The notes below the pieces were generated by a model. It saw nothing but the letters and a program-made list of their open reading frames with translations. It did not search any database and was not told the origin of the DNA. Source: UBA1444 sp964521625 (GTDB lineage Bacteria > Bacillota > Negativicutes > UBA1444). From it: a stretch of 64,000 nt of DNA. Positions 42,418 through 52,036 of this stretch are shown in pieces. The stretch is taken from positions 1 through 64,000 of the forward strand of contig CAZFSM010000012.1 of the NCBI GenBank assembly GCA_964521625.1, given 5' to 3'. Both the position numbers and the translations under genes were made by a program. How positions within the stretch are numbered: the stretch's first letter is position 1; the number at the start of each line of letters is the position of its first letter.

Positions 42418-42990
42418 CTATTTGTTTTTGATAATCGCTGGCGAGCGGCTGAGCGGATCATATACATCGATATGGCCAAACAAAGTACTTACTTTTTTCC
42501 CTTCGACCAAAATCTGCACCCGCTCGATGTCGGGAAACTCTGTCAATGTGTTTACAATAGCCGCGACTGCCAGAATTTCGGTCGCCGATCCGCCAAAGCC
42601 ACGTTTCACCAGCTCCTCGGAAAAATCGACCACAGCCATCCGATCTCGGACAACTACGCTTTTCACCTTTGTCGCCTTGGGAACGACCGACACCAGGTCG
42701 GCGCTGCGCGGTCCTGCCGCCAGTTTTTCCATCGCCTGTTGCATCAGCTGGGGGCCAGCCTTGACCTGATGTACTTCCGCCACCAGGTATCGGGCATCAT
42801 GTGTACCAAAATACACTTTTACCGGCACTGTTTCAGTTACCGGAACTTTGGGTGGTTCCACCGGTTTTTGTCCCGATGCGGCGCCATTATTGACTGGCGG
42901 CGTCTTGCCGCCGAGATCGGGGGAACAGCCCGTCACCACGAATAAAACCAAAGCGCACAAGAGAATTGTATACATCCGGCGCGTCATCAT
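42418..42990 (-). CDS. GerMN-domain lipoprotein
   Basis: 190 aa. Signal with lipobox VVTGC (Cys22), Pro/Lys-rich linker, then a GerMN domain: VKVYFGTHDARYLV, LMQQAMEKLAAGP, VKSVVVRDRMAVVDFSEELV, VAAIVNTLTEFPDIERVQILVEGKK. GerMN domains occur in spore germination protein GerM and in envelope proteins of Bacillota. ATG at 42990 overlaps the amidase stop (ATGA), so it is coupled to the amidase gene and probably acts in wall metabolism. Confidence 0.9.
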   Translation of the reverse strand: MMTRRMYTILLCALVLFVVTGCSPDLGGKTPPVNNGAASGQKPVEPPKVPVTETVPVKVYFGTHDARYLVAEVHQVKAGPQLMQQAMEKLAAGPRSADLVSVVPKATKVKSVVVRDRMAVVDFSEELVKRGFGGSATEILAVAAIVNTLTEFPDIERVQILVEGKKVSTLFGHIDVYDPLSRSPAIIKNK

Positions 42991-44063
42991 TTTCCACCTC
43001 GTATTTTCGCGGCCTGGGCAAAGAATTGGTCAATCCCGGCTACGATTGCTACAGCCATCTTTTGCTGAAAAGCAGGAGAAGTCAACATTTGTTCTTCCTG
43101 CGGGTTGGAAATGAAGCCGATTTCCAAAAGTGCCGCCGGCATCCAGGTGTTTTTGACGACAAAGAAGTTGGCAGTCCGTACGCCAATATTATCCAAGCCG
43201 CCGCCGCGAACCATTGCAGACTGGATACATTGGGCCAGCAGTGCATCAAAGGACGTCTTGGGATAATAATAGGTCGTGGTTCCTGTCAGTCCAGAATTCA
43301 CCGATGAATTGTGATGAATACTGACAAAGATATCCGCTTTCCGGTTATTGGCCACCATCGTTCTGACACCCAGTTCTTCGCGGTCCGAGGCCGAAGCAGG
43401 CGTCAGGTCAACGTCGCCCGGTCGGGTCAGAACCACCGTAGAACCGGCTTTTTCCAACAGCGCCTTCACTTGCACCGTCAAATCCCAGTTGACTTTCTTT
43501 TCGTAAGTTCTGCGTGGTCCGATCGCGCCGGGGTCGGTTCCGCCATGTCCCGGGTCAAGCACGATCAGTTTTCCCCGCAGGCCGGTCGAAAAATTCACAT
43601 CTGTTACCGGCACTGTTTTTTCAATATCAACAACAATTCTGAACGGTCTTTTTGCTTTGGGATCTGCTTTCAACGTAAAGACCTTATACTGGTTTTCCGT
43701 CAGTTCAGCCGGCAATTCCAGCATCACATGCACAGTATCCTGGGTCGATTTTACAACGCTCATCGCCTTGACCACTGTCGTATCCGGCGAAGGAGCAATC
43801 GTCAATTTATCAGCATTGGCGCCGCGCATAGTTAGAACGATGCGCCAGTTTGGTTTTGCTGTAATAAACTGATCCACCGTCACTGGCGCGCTGGTTTCCA
43901 GCACCAACCTGATCATCTGTGAACCAGTCACTGCATCAGCCGTTCGTCCCCAACGCATGCCGGTTATTGATACAATTGGATCGGCAGGAGCCGCTGAGGC
44001 AAGCCCCACCGTCAAACTAAACCAGAGAAATAACAGCCAGCTCAGACAATAGCGCAAACGCAA
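42987..44063 (-). CDS. N-acetylmuramoyl-L-alanine amidase with AMIN domain
   Basis: 358 aa exported wall hydrolase. Signal peptide (about 1-25), AMIN domain at about 30-145 that binds the wall or envelope, then Amidase_3 with Zn ligands in VLDPGHGGTDPGAIG, the Glu in KKVNWDLTVQ, FVSIHHNSSVN and the catalytic Glu of PAALLEIGFISNPQEE. The AMIN domain is common in amidases of diderm bacteria. TTG start at 44063 behind AGGAGGTGA. Confidence 0.93.
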   Translation of the reverse strand: MRLRYCLSWLLFLWFSLTVGLASAAPADPIVSITGMRWGRTADAVTGSQMIRLVLETSAPVTVDQFITAKPNWRIVLTMRGANADKLTIAPSPDTTVVKAMSVVKSTQDTVHVMLELPAELTENQYKVFTLKADPKAKRPFRIVVDIEKTVPVTDVNFSTGLRGKLIVLDPGHGGTDPGAIGPRRTYEKKVNWDLTVQVKALLEKAGSTVVLTRPGDVDLTPASASDREELGVRTMVANNRKADIFVSIHHNSSVNSGLTGTTTYYYPKTSFDALLAQCIQSAMVRGGGLDNIGVRTANFFVVKNTWMPAALLEIGFISNPQEEQMLTSPAFQQKMAVAIVAGIDQFFAQAAKIRGGK

Positions 44064-44103
44064 ACGGCTTCACCTCCTTTTTTCGGGAGACTTATTGAGA
44101 TTT

Positions 44104-44112
44104 ATTATATCA
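44104..44112 (-). promoter_or_regulatory. Extended -10 promoter of the amidase gene
   Basis: Minus strand TGATATAAT, overlapping the stop codon of the NAD(P)HX repair gene. No good -35. Confidence 0.45.
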
Positions 44113-45652
44113 CAAGCGTATGAATAGCAGCAGGAACCTGTTCTACCAGGTCCATCGCTGTCATGCCTACCGCCCGGCCTGCCGCAGCAAGATCGCCGGC
44201 CCGGCCATGCAGGTAGACGCCCAGTACGGCAGCGTCATGACTTGACAGGCCCTGTGCAATCAAAGCTGCAATCATCCCTGCCAGTACATCGCCAGTACCG
44301 CCTGTTGCCATGCCAGGATTACCGCTGGGATTGACGTACAGTTCCCCATCGGGGAACGCCACCACGGTGCGGGACCCCTTCAATACGACAATGCTGTTCC
44401 ACTCAGCAGCCGCCCGCCGTGCCGAGCCAAGCCGATCAGTCTGAATTTGCTTCACCGACAGTCCGGTCAACCTGGCCATTTCACCCGGATGCGGCGTCAG
44501 TATAGCCAAGCCGCCTGCGGCAGCCAAAATTTCGTTATGCCCGGCCAAAGCGTATAACGCATCGGCATCCAGCACCAACGGTCGGTCAATCGTCCGCACC
44601 AATTCCCGCACCGTAGCCAAAGTTTCTTCATGCCGACCCAACCCGGGTCCAATCAGGACAACCGACGAACGAGCGGAAAAATCCTGAATCAGCTTCACTG
44701 CATCTGCACCGAGACCGCCAGCCAAGGTTTCCGGCAATTCCAGCGTCATCGCCTCGGTCGTCTTCGTCTCCATCACCGTACGGATACTTTCCGGTACAGC
44801 AGTCGTGACTAGTCCAGCGCCAGCCCGCAATGCGCCCTGCGCTGCCAGAAAGGCTGCTCCGCTAAGGCCCCGCGACCCAGCCACCGCCAGCACATGACCC
44901 ATGTTTCCTTTGTGTGCATCCGCCTCCCGCCGCGGCATACGGCTCGCAACATACTCAGGCGTAATCAGCGTCTGACGGATCGTAGTTGCGGTCAATAATT
45001 CCCGGGGGATGCCGATGGCTGCGACAACCACCTCGCCGGCGCAGGCTGCGCCGGGTTGCAGCAACAATCCCGGTTTGGGCAGACCAAAAGTGACAGTAGC
45101 GTTTGCCTGCACTGCCTTTTCACGGACCGCAGCCGTATCCACATCCACGCCGGAGGGAATGTCCACTGCCAGTATTTTTTTGCCGGAGCTATTCATCAAT
45201 TCGATACTTTCCAGATAAATGGCGCTTAGTTCGCCATGCAAACCGGTTCCGGCCAGCGCATCAATCACAAGATCGGCAAAAGCAACGGCAATACGGGCTT
45301 TTTCCAGGCCACGCGGTTCCGTATGATCAAAACATTCAATTCCCATCCGCAACGCAGTTTCCAGATGAATTAGCGAATCGCCTTTGACGACTGTCCGATC
45401 CATCGCCAAAAACAGTTTAACCCGTGCCCCGTAGTTGTGCAACCAGCGGGCAGCGACAAAACCATCCCCGCCATTATTGCCGCGACCGCAGACTATGAAA
45501 ACGATCTTGCCCCGCGGTTCGCCAAGCATGGCAACCGCCTTTTCGGCGACAGCCCGCCCGGCATTCTCCATCAGCACGATGCCCGGCAACCCAAACCATT
45601 CCATAGTAGACTTGTCAATTTCCCGCATTTCTCGTCCAGTTGCGATTTTCAT
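44105..45652 (-). CDS. nnr: Bifunctional NAD(P)H-hydrate epimerase / ADP-dependent dehydratase
   Basis: 515 aa, repairs hydrated NAD(P)H. N-terminal epimerase (YjeF_N) with MENAGRAVAEKA, CGRGNNGGDGFVAARWL and VDIPSGVDVDTA; C-terminal kinase-like dehydratase with AGSRGLSGAAFLA, VLIGPGLGR, ILTPHPGEMARL and the active-site GNPGMATGGTGDVLAGMIAAL. ATG 45652 overlaps acpS by four bases. Confidence 0.95.
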   Translation of the reverse strand: MKIATGREMREIDKSTMEWFGLPGIVLMENAGRAVAEKAVAMLGEPRGKIVFIVCGRGNNGGDGFVAARWLHNYGARVKLFLAMDRTVVKGDSLIHLETALRMGIECFDHTEPRGLEKARIAVAFADLVIDALAGTGLHGELSAIYLESIELMNSSGKKILAVDIPSGVDVDTAAVREKAVQANATVTFGLPKPGLLLQPGAACAGEVVVAAIGIPRELLTATTIRQTLITPEYVASRMPRREADAHKGNMGHVLAVAGSRGLSGAAFLAAQGALRAGAGLVTTAVPESIRTVMETKTTEAMTLELPETLAGGLGADAVKLIQDFSARSSVVLIGPGLGRHEETLATVRELVRTIDRPLVLDADALYALAGHNEILAAAGGLAILTPHPGEMARLTGLSVKQIQTDRLGSARRAAAEWNSIVVLKGSRTVVAFPDGELYVNPSGNPGMATGGTGDVLAGMIAALIAQGLSSHDAAVLGVYLHGRAGDLAAAGRAVGMTAMDLVEQVPAAIHTLVI

Positions 45653-46035
45653 GCCGGCTCACCTCTCCAAAGCAATACTTGGGCCGTTGCGAACTCCTGC
45701 GCATGCGACAGCGAAACAAAGACCTGAGAAACGGCCAGTTTTTCGGCCAGCTGGCCAAATACCCCGGTCAAGGTCATGACCGGTTTGCCCTGCGCATCAG
45801 GCAACACTTCGATGTCCTGCCAGGTCCCGCCGCCGGCCAACCCTGTTCCCAGCGCTTTCATCACCGCTTCCTTGGCCGCGAACCGCGCTGCATAGGAGGC
45901 CGAATTTTGACGTCCGCGACTGTCGCAGTATTCACGCTCCGCCGCGGTGAATATACGTTGCAAAAACAATGGGTTCTCAATCGCTTTTTTGATGCGATGA
46001 ATTTCGATCAGATCAATGCCAATACCAACAACCAC
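45649..46035 (-). CDS. acpS: Holo-[acyl-carrier-protein] synthase
   Basis: 128 aa, adds phosphopantetheine to acyl carrier protein. N-terminal GIGIDLIEIHRI, then SYAARFAAKEAVMKALGTGL, the central family signature with metal-binding Glu. GTG at 46035 follows GGGGGTGGG and gives the family start; the frame open upstream is unrelated sequence antisense to the HAD gene region. Position before the NAD(P)HX repair gene is a known pairing. Confidence 0.93.
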   Translation of the reverse strand: MVVGIGIDLIEIHRIKKAIENPLFLQRIFTAAEREYCDSRGRQNSASYAARFAAKEAVMKALGTGLAGGGTWQDIEVLPDAQGKPVMTLTGVFGQLAEKLAVSQVFVSLSHAQEFATAQVLLWRGEPA

Positions 46036-46051
46036 AGACCCACCCCCGGCT

Positions 46052-46849
46052 TCAAGCCAGAACGTATTTTTCGACCGCTGCCGCCACGCCATCCTCGGCA
46101 TTGCCGAGTGTGACAAAATCCGCCGCCGCACGAACCTTGGCGTTTGCATTGCCCATAGCCACACCGACGCCGGCATATTCAATCATATCGAGATCATTCA
46201 TCGAGTCGCCTATCGCCATAACTTCCTGTTGTCCAATCCCCAGCATTCCGGCCAGAAACGCCAGTGCCTGGCCTTTATTTACCCGGGCATCCACCATCTC
46301 CAGATAGCGCTTCTTGGACGACGCCAGATAAAGTCGGCCATTAAAACGAGTTGTCAATTCCGCAGCAATCCGGGCCAGCTCTTCCGGTTCACCCATGCTG
46401 AGCATTTTCGTCGGCGCCTCGTTCATGCAGTAAAACGCAGAGCCAAGCGGAATGGCCTCCACTTTGGCATAGTCGGCGTAAAACCGGGCGTTTTCATCCA
46501 ACTCCGCAACGTACAGTTGGTCATCGACATATTTTTGCAGATACCAGTTGCGTTCACAAAACAAATCCGCCAATCCCTGGGCCAATTCCGTGTCGATCGG
46601 ACGATGGAAAACAGTTTCGCCAGACTGCAGCTGACGAATCAGTGCCCCGTTATATGTTATCATCGGCAGGTCCAGCTTTAGTTGCCGGGCAAATGGCAGC
46701 GCCGACTGAAACATCCGTCCGGTAGCAATAGTGACTGCCACGCCCGCCTGCATCGCCTTGCCGAGTGCATCGCAAGTACGAGGGCTTAACTGTTGCTGGT
46801 TATTCAGCAGCGTATCATCCAGATCGATTGCTATTAATTTAATCGCCAT
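46052..46849 (-). CDS. Cof-type HAD phosphatase
   Basis: 265 aa. HAD motifs: AIDLDDTLLN (motif 1 with nucleophile Asp), TIATGR (motif 2), KGQAL (lysine, motif 3) and GDSMNDLDMIEYAG (motif 4), with a C2 cap. Family hydrolyses sugar phosphates or flavin and pyridoxal phosphates; substrate not predictable. ATG at 46849 (MAIKLIAIDLD) follows GGAG. Confidence 0.92.
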   Translation of the reverse strand: MAIKLIAIDLDDTLLNNQQQLSPRTCDALGKAMQAGVAVTIATGRMFQSALPFARQLKLDLPMITYNGALIRQLQSGETVFHRPIDTELAQGLADLFCERNWYLQKYVDDQLYVAELDENARFYADYAKVEAIPLGSAFYCMNEAPTKMLSMGEPEELARIAAELTTRFNGRLYLASSKKRYLEMVDARVNKGQALAFLAGMLGIGQQEVMAIGDSMNDLDMIEYAGVGVAMGNANAKVRAAADFVTLGNAEDGVAAAVEKYVLA

Positions 46850-46884
46850 ATCTACTCCTATTATATCGGTGATTGCCACCAGTT

Positions 46885-47400
46885 TTATTTAGTTTCTTTC
46901 TGCTCCAGGCCCAACAGTTCCTGCTTGAGCGTCAGGCCGCCGCCAAATCCGGTCAGGCTGCCGTCCGATCCAATCACCCGATGGCAGGGAACCACAATCG
47001 GCGTCCGGTTCGCATGCATGGCGCCACCGACGGCCCGCGCCGCGCCCGATCGACCGACTGCCATTGCCACGCCGCCATAGGTCGCTACTTGTCCAGCAGG
47101 AATCGCCGCCGTAAACTGCAGCGCTTTCAAACGAAACTCGCTATAGCCGGACCAGTCGATTGGCACAGAAAACACGACCTGTTTGCCGCTGAAATAGTCC
47201 GCCAGTTCAGTGGTCAATGACTGTAACCAAGATTTTTGCAACGAATTCAGCGGCTCTTCCACCACTCCTGTCGTTGTCAGGTGCGTCAGTGCTTCCTGTT
47301 GCGTTGGATAGGGAAAGGTCAATTCATATAATCCCTGCGCCGACCAAACCGAGGCCAGTATTCCACGCTTGATCTGAATCCAGACCAGTTTTTTCATCAT
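46885..47400 (-). CDS. ogt: Methylated-DNA-[protein]-cysteine S-methyltransferase
   Basis: 171 aa suicide enzyme removing O6-methylguanine. Wing and arginine-finger region ATYGGVAMAVGRSGAARAVGGAMHANR, methyl-acceptor Cys in IVPCHRVIGSDGSLTGFGGGL. ATG at 47400 lies eight bases after GGAGGA; a GTG at 47409 overlaps the ATPase stop (GTGA) but has no space for a ribosome site. Probably read through from the ABC transporter operon. Confidence 0.93.
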   Translation of the reverse strand: MMKKLVWIQIKRGILASVWSAQGLYELTFPYPTQQEALTHLTTTGVVEEPLNSLQKSWLQSLTTELADYFSGKQVVFSVPIDWSGYSEFRLKALQFTAAIPAGQVATYGGVAMAVGRSGAARAVGGAMHANRTPIVVPCHRVIGSDGSLTGFGGGLTLKQELLGLEQKETK

Positions 47401-47405
47401 TCGAT

Positions 47406-48200
47406 TCACTCCTCCGGCAGATTGGCATTGGCCGCCTTCCAGGCTTCTTCACGGATCAGTTCCAGCACATCCCGCTTAATCGTCAAAAACTGTTCCGACA
47501 ATTTCAGGTCGTAGGTGCGTTTCGTCGGCAAGTCAACTGCGATCCGGGCTTTGATCCGGCCGGGCCGGGCCGTCATGACATAAATAGTATCGCCGATGAA
47601 CACGGCTTCCTCCACATCATGGGTGACAAACAAAATCGTCTTGTGAGACTCATCCCAGACCGACAGCAACAATTCCTGCATCACCGAACGGGTCTGCGCA
47701 TCCAGGGCACCAAACGGCTCATCCATCAGCAGCACTTCCGGATCGTTGGCCAACGCCCGGGCGATTGCCACCCGTTGCTTCATGCCGCCGGACAGCTTGC
47801 GGGGATAGGCTTTTTCAAACCCCTTCAGGCCGATCCGTTCAATGTAAAATTTCACTGCATCCTGTTGCTCCGTACGTGAACGCCCCGCAACATTCAGACC
47901 GAAGGCGATATTCTCTTCCACCGTCAGCCAGGGAAACAGCGTATACGCCTGAAACACCATGCCCCGGTCTTTGCCCGGTTCCCGGATTTCTTTACCGTCA
48001 AGCAGCACACGCCCGCTCGAGGCTTCTTCCAGTCCGGCGATAATGCGCAGGATTGTCGATTTTCCGCAGCCAGACGGTCCCAAAATGGTGACAAATTCAC
48101 TTTCGGCCACACAAAAACTCGTGTTTTGCAAGGCGGTGACTGTGCCATTTTTTTCCGGAAATACTTTCGATACATCTTCAATACAAAGCTTGTTTTCCAT
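47406..48200 (-). CDS. ABC transporter ATP-binding protein, NrtD/SsuB/TauB family
   Basis: 264 aa. Walker A TILGPSGCGKSTILRIIAG, Q-loop MVFQAYTLFPW, signature LSGGMKQRVAIARAL, Walker B VLLMDEPFGALDAQTR and VTHDVEEAVFI; the last two are typical of nitrate, sulfonate and taurine importers. ATG at 48200 overlaps the permease stop (TGATG). Works with the permease next to it and probably the NMT1-type binding protein at 52101. Confidence 0.94.
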   Translation of the reverse strand: MENKLCIEDVSKVFPEKNGTVTALQNTSFCVAESEFVTILGPSGCGKSTILRIIAGLEEASSGRVLLDGKEIREPGKDRGMVFQAYTLFPWLTVEENIAFGLNVAGRSRTEQQDAVKFYIERIGLKGFEKAYPRKLSGGMKQRVAIARALANDPEVLLMDEPFGALDAQTRSVMQELLLSVWDESHKTILFVTHDVEEAVFIGDTIYVMTARPGRIKARIAVDLPTKRTYDLKLSEQFLTIKRDVLELIREEAWKAANANLPEE

Positions 48201-49015
48201 CACGCGGCCCCTCCCTTGCCCATCCAGGGAAACAGCCGTCCATACAGCCATTTGAATACCAAATCGATAATGATGCCGATCACGCCAATCACCAGAATTC
48301 CCACGATGATGTGGGCTGTTTTCAGGAATCGTTGCGACTGCATGATCATGTAACCCAGACCGGAACTGGCCGCCACAATCTCCGCCACCACCAGATAAGT
48401 CCAGGCCCAGCCGAACGTGATCCGCATTGTGTCCATGATTCCCGGCAGACTGGCCGGCAAAATGATCCGCCAAAATACACTTCGCTTAGAAACGCCCAGT
48501 GTATAAGACGTGTCGATCAATTCCTGCGACACGTTTTTCGTCACATCCATCACCATCAGTGTCATCTGGAAAAAAGTGCCGAAGAAAATCACGGCAATCT
48601 TTTCCGTCTCGCCGATACCCAGCCAGAGAATGAACAGCGGAATAAAGGCCGAAGCGGGCATATAGCGGATAAAGCCGAGAAACGGTTCAAAAAAAGCTTC
48701 AAAAACTTTCAGACCGCCCATCATGATCCCCAGCGGCACCCCAATGACCGCCGCCATCATAAACCCTGCCGTGACCCGCACCACACTGGCAATAATATCC
48801 TGGGTCAAATCAAACTCAGCAAACAATAATATCGCCGCTTTGACGATAGCATCCGGCGCCGGCAAAAATAGTGGCGGCACATATCCGCCATACGTCAAAA
48901 ACGACCAGATCACAAATAGAAGCAAAAATGCAGCCGCCGCCAATGTCCAGTACAAAGGCTTGGCAATATCCGCTTTTGCAGTAGCCCATTTCCTCATCGC
49001 CAATAAAATCACCAT
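48200..49015 (-). CDS. ABC transporter permease, SsuC/TauC family
   Basis: 271 aa, six helices, binding-protein-dependent importer fold. The EAA loop is LIDTSYTLGVSKRSVFWRIILPASLPGIMDTMRITFGWAWTYLVVAEIV (about 165-215), a typical SsuC/TauC sequence. Start at ATG 49015; ATG 48997 is an alternative. It follows the phosphatase gene after 13 bases and overlaps the ATPase gene. Confidence 0.93.
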   Translation of the reverse strand: MVILLAMRKWATAKADIAKPLYWTLAAAAFLLLFVIWSFLTYGGYVPPLFLPAPDAIVKAAILLFAEFDLTQDIIASVVRVTAGFMMAAVIGVPLGIMMGGLKVFEAFFEPFLGFIRYMPASAFIPLFILWLGIGETEKIAVIFFGTFFQMTLMVMDVTKNVSQELIDTSYTLGVSKRSVFWRIILPASLPGIMDTMRITFGWAWTYLVVAEIVAASSGLGYMIMQSQRFLKTAHIIVGILVIGVIGIIIDLVFKWLYGRLFPWMGKGGAA

Positions 49016-49028
49016 CCATCCAGAATCA

Positions 49029-51050
49029 TCACAGTTTCCAAGCCAATAGCAGTTCGGTTCCTTCGCTGTTGTAAATCATCCGGTGTGACAGCGACAACAT
49101 CATCGGCAGTCCCCGCCCCATCGAAGCGTCTTCTCCGAATGAGAACATATCCTCTGGTTGAGAACGCAACCGCCGCAGAATTGCATTTCCTGCAAAACCA
49201 ATTCTTGACGTCTTTATTCTGACTACAAACAACTGACCCCGTTTGTTGAACCGCACTTGCGCCTTGTGCTGACGTGGATACCCGTCCCTGCATTCCAGCG
49301 CATTGACAAGAGCTTCATTCACGGCCACCTCTTGCATGGAGTGCTGCTGCCCGGTCACTTCTGCGATAATGTCTGCGACTTCCCTCTTTAAGCGTTGGTA
49401 ATCGCCGTAGCTGATGAAATGGATAATGTAAGGCCAGCTTTTTCGACAGGGGGAAGCGCTTAGCAATGCTTTGACGTTGATACACAGTGCCGTCGCATCA
49501 TCACGGCATTCACCGGATTGAGCAAGAGATTTCAGCATTTGCACCATGTGCGTGAAACTTTCCAACGGAGCAATTTCTTTTTTCCCAACGATGTCGGAAA
49601 GGCCATCGGTCATGAAATAAAAGGAGTCCCCCGCTGAAAATTGCAAGGTATGCATTTCAAAAAATTCATTCTCACGGATGCTCAAAAACAAACCCTGTTT
49701 AGCTATACGCCCTTTATACGCAGCCGTCGATACCCAGAACTCCGGTATTCCGGCGCAAGACCAACGCAACTCTCCTGTTTGAATATCAAGCTCGAAAACC
49801 AATGCCCCCGCAAAGGAGCTGTCTTCAAAATATTCACATGTACGCCGGTTCAACCACCGCATCGTTTCTGCCAGCGGCAGATCGAGCTCGTTCACTTCCC
49901 TTAGTAGCACATGAAGCGCCGCGGTATGGAGGGATGTACCCAGACCATGACCGCAGGCATCAACCAAAAACCCCCGCAGCACCTGTCCGCGATAACGCCA
50001 GTCTAAATAATACAAGTCTCCACCGACGTAGGTCAAGGGATGATACATGATGGAAATATCAATCTGTTCCGAGGCCTGTGGATTGGCCAATAACGCCATC
50101 TGTACCCGCGTTGCCATCTGCGCATCCTGCTCCATTTGCTCTTCACGCCGCACTTCCTCGGACACATCACGCAAGACCATCATGAACAGTTGCCGATTGC
50201 GATAAAGGACACGTTGTACGGATCTTTCGACGCTTACGGCGAAACCGTTTTTATGCATAAGCAACCTGCGTTGCAAAGGAACACTTTGAAGCGATTCCTC
50301 ATCATCAGGATTGGCTTCGTTCAGTTCTGTTTCATTGAGGAGCAAATTGTGCAAGATCAGTTCGGTATCCCGGAGCAAATCATAGCCAAAGCGCTCGGTA
50401 AAGCGCGCATTAGCCTCGACGATCTTGCCGCTTAACGGTTCCACGAGCACGATGGCTTCGGGTGATTGCTCCATCACCGCCCGATATCTTGCTTCGCTTT
50501 CCTCCAAGGTTCTCATCGTCTGCAAAACTTCCTGTTCGGCCTTTCGCACGATGAAAGTCGGGAAAAAGAAGAGGCTGCCCGAAATCAACAGGCCCATCAA
50601 GAAAAAACCGGTCAGAAGCAAAGCCGTCGTATAAGTAATACTACCCAGTCCATATTCGAACACCACATAACCATAGAGTCGATTGTTGTAACGGATCGGT
50701 GTCTTCTCTTCAAACTGCAGTCCGAATGGTGAAGAAAATCGTTTTTCATAAATTAGCCTGGACTGCTCGTCGTAGATGCGGAACGCATCGACGCCTTCCT
50801 TATGACTGATGCCGCCGGCAATTTCGACGAATTTTGGTACATCGTAATACCACAATTCCAAGTTTGACTTCACGGTCGGTTCCAGCGATTTTGCCAGAAC
50901 TTCGCCGCGAATGGCAGCCTGATTCTTCTTATCCGCCAAACTCATATAAAAGTAAGTCGCAGGCAAAACAAAGCAGACGATACACCCTACTGAAATTGCA
51001 AGCAGGGCCATTCGTCTGGCGAAACTGCGGGAAAAATTGATTGACTGCAT
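49029..51050 (-). CDS. Membrane SpoIIE-type protein phosphatase with PAS and HATPase domains
   Basis: 673 aa. Helix 13-36, external loop about 37-140, helix 141-165, PAS 185-300, PP2C/SpoIIE phosphatase about 325-540 (GGDLYYLD with Asp345, DACGHGLG at 364, FMTDGLSDI, DDATALC), then an anti-sigma-like HATPase (EVAVNEALVNALE, GRGLPMML) at about 555-673. It can plausibly dephosphorylate an STAS anti-anti-sigma factor and also bind one. The start is 12 bases after the PstS-like gene. No STAS or sigma gene is in the window. Not likely the sporulation SpoIIE: only two helices. Confidence 0.92.
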   Translation of the reverse strand: MQSINFSRSFARRMALLAISVGCIVCFVLPATYFYMSLADKKNQAAIRGEVLAKSLEPTVKSNLELWYYDVPKFVEIAGGISHKEGVDAFRIYDEQSRLIYEKRFSSPFGLQFEEKTPIRYNNRLYGYVVFEYGLGSITYTTALLLTGFFLMGLLISGSLFFFPTFIVRKAEQEVLQTMRTLEESEARYRAVMEQSPEAIVLVEPLSGKIVEANARFTERFGYDLLRDTELILHNLLLNETELNEANPDDEESLQSVPLQRRLLMHKNGFAVSVERSVQRVLYRNRQLFMMVLRDVSEEVRREEQMEQDAQMATRVQMALLANPQASEQIDISIMYHPLTYVGGDLYYLDWRYRGQVLRGFLVDACGHGLGTSLHTAALHVLLREVNELDLPLAETMRWLNRRTCEYFEDSSFAGALVFELDIQTGELRWSCAGIPEFWVSTAAYKGRIAKQGLFLSIRENEFFEMHTLQFSAGDSFYFMTDGLSDIVGKKEIAPLESFTHMVQMLKSLAQSGECRDDATALCINVKALLSASPCRKSWPYIIHFISYGDYQRLKREVADIIAEVTGQQHSMQEVAVNEALVNALECRDGYPRQHKAQVRFNKRGQLFVVRIKTSRIGFAGNAILRRLRSQPEDMFSFGEDASMGRGLPMMLSLSHRMIYNSEGTELLLAWKL

Positions 51051-51062
51051 CAGATCGACCGC

Positions 51063-51923
51063 CTATTCGGCGACAGGGACCGCACCCATCGCTGCAATAA
51101 TTGCTTTTCCGTCTTTGGATTTCACGTACTCAACGAAATGTTTTGCTCGATCAGTAAGGATTCCTTTATAGGCAAACGACAGTTCTTTTGAAAAAGGATA
51201 GGTACCGTTGGCGATGTTTGCCGGGTCAGGTGAAACGCTATTGATCCGTAGCGGTTTCAATGTATTTTTGTGCTGCAGTGTTTCAGTCGTGTCAGTAAGA
51301 CCGACTGACCAGGCAGTATTTAATATCGCCCGGGGCACTTCCGCATCTTTGTAAGCGATTTGCCAGCGCTTTTCATCGATGGAACGGAAAATCGCGTCCT
51401 TCCAGCCAGGAATCAGCTGATATAGAACCTGATTCGAACTGTCATGTTTTTCCCGGATGATTACAAAGATAGGTTTTCCGTTGCTCCAGGTGTTCTTTAT
51501 TCCCTGATGTATTTTCAGTAGCTCTTCCGCTGTCATATTAGAATCCGAGACGGCGACAGGAGTAGCAAATACGATGCCAACTTTCGCGTAAGGAATGGTC
51601 TTAAGCCCTTTTTCAATCTCACTGGGCGTAAGGGGGCGCGAAATCAATCCCAGTTCGAGAGCTCCGGAGTCGAGTGCAATCGTAGCTCCGTCCGTTCCGA
51701 TGCTGGGCGGGATTTCGACGGCGAGACCAAATTTTGTTTGATACGCTTCAGCAAGTTTCATTGTGACAGGCAAATTGGTTCCCGAACCGGCAACCACGAA
51801 ACGGTCGGTTGAAAAGGTTCTTGCGGCGGATGGCTGCGCAGGTTTCGACTGGTTGGTTGTGCAGCCGGCGAGGCTAATCAGCAAAAAGGCCAAGCTGCAA
51901 ATCGTTATCCTTCGCCCGAACAT
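51063..51923 (-). CDS. PstS-like substrate-binding lipoprotein
   Basis: 286 aa. Signal with lipobox LAGC (Cys21), then a phosphate-binding-protein-like fold: VVAGSGTNLPVTMKLAEAYQ at the N-terminus of the mature part, LGLISRPLTPSEIEKGL, KHDSSNQVLYQLIPGW and SVGLTDTTETL. No pst permease or ATPase genes follow; it directly precedes the membrane phosphatase gene, so it may be a sensor rather than a transport part. Ligand unknown. Confidence 0.85.
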   Translation of the reverse strand: MFGRRITICSLAFLLISLAGCTTNQSKPAQPSAARTFSTDRFVVAGSGTNLPVTMKLAEAYQTKFGLAVEIPPSIGTDGATIALDSGALELGLISRPLTPSEIEKGLKTIPYAKVGIVFATPVAVSDSNMTAEELLKIHQGIKNTWSNGKPIFVIIREKHDSSNQVLYQLIPGWKDAIFRSIDEKRWQIAYKDAEVPRAILNTAWSVGLTDTTETLQHKNTLKPLRINSVSPDPANIANGTYPFSKELSFAYKGILTDRAKHFVEYVKSKDGKAIIAAMGAVPVAE

Positions 51924-52036
51924 AATTTCCCCTTCTTCCTTTACATAATCCGGTTAGGAAGTATCTGGATGTTTACAGCAACATTCTACCATTATGCGCA
52001 CTGCGTATCCAGCAAGTTTAAAATATGACAGACAAA

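Noticed and set aside
49029..51050. Sporulation protein SpoIIE
   Set aside because: Sporulation SpoIIE has about ten membrane helices; this protein has two, plus PAS and HATPase domains.
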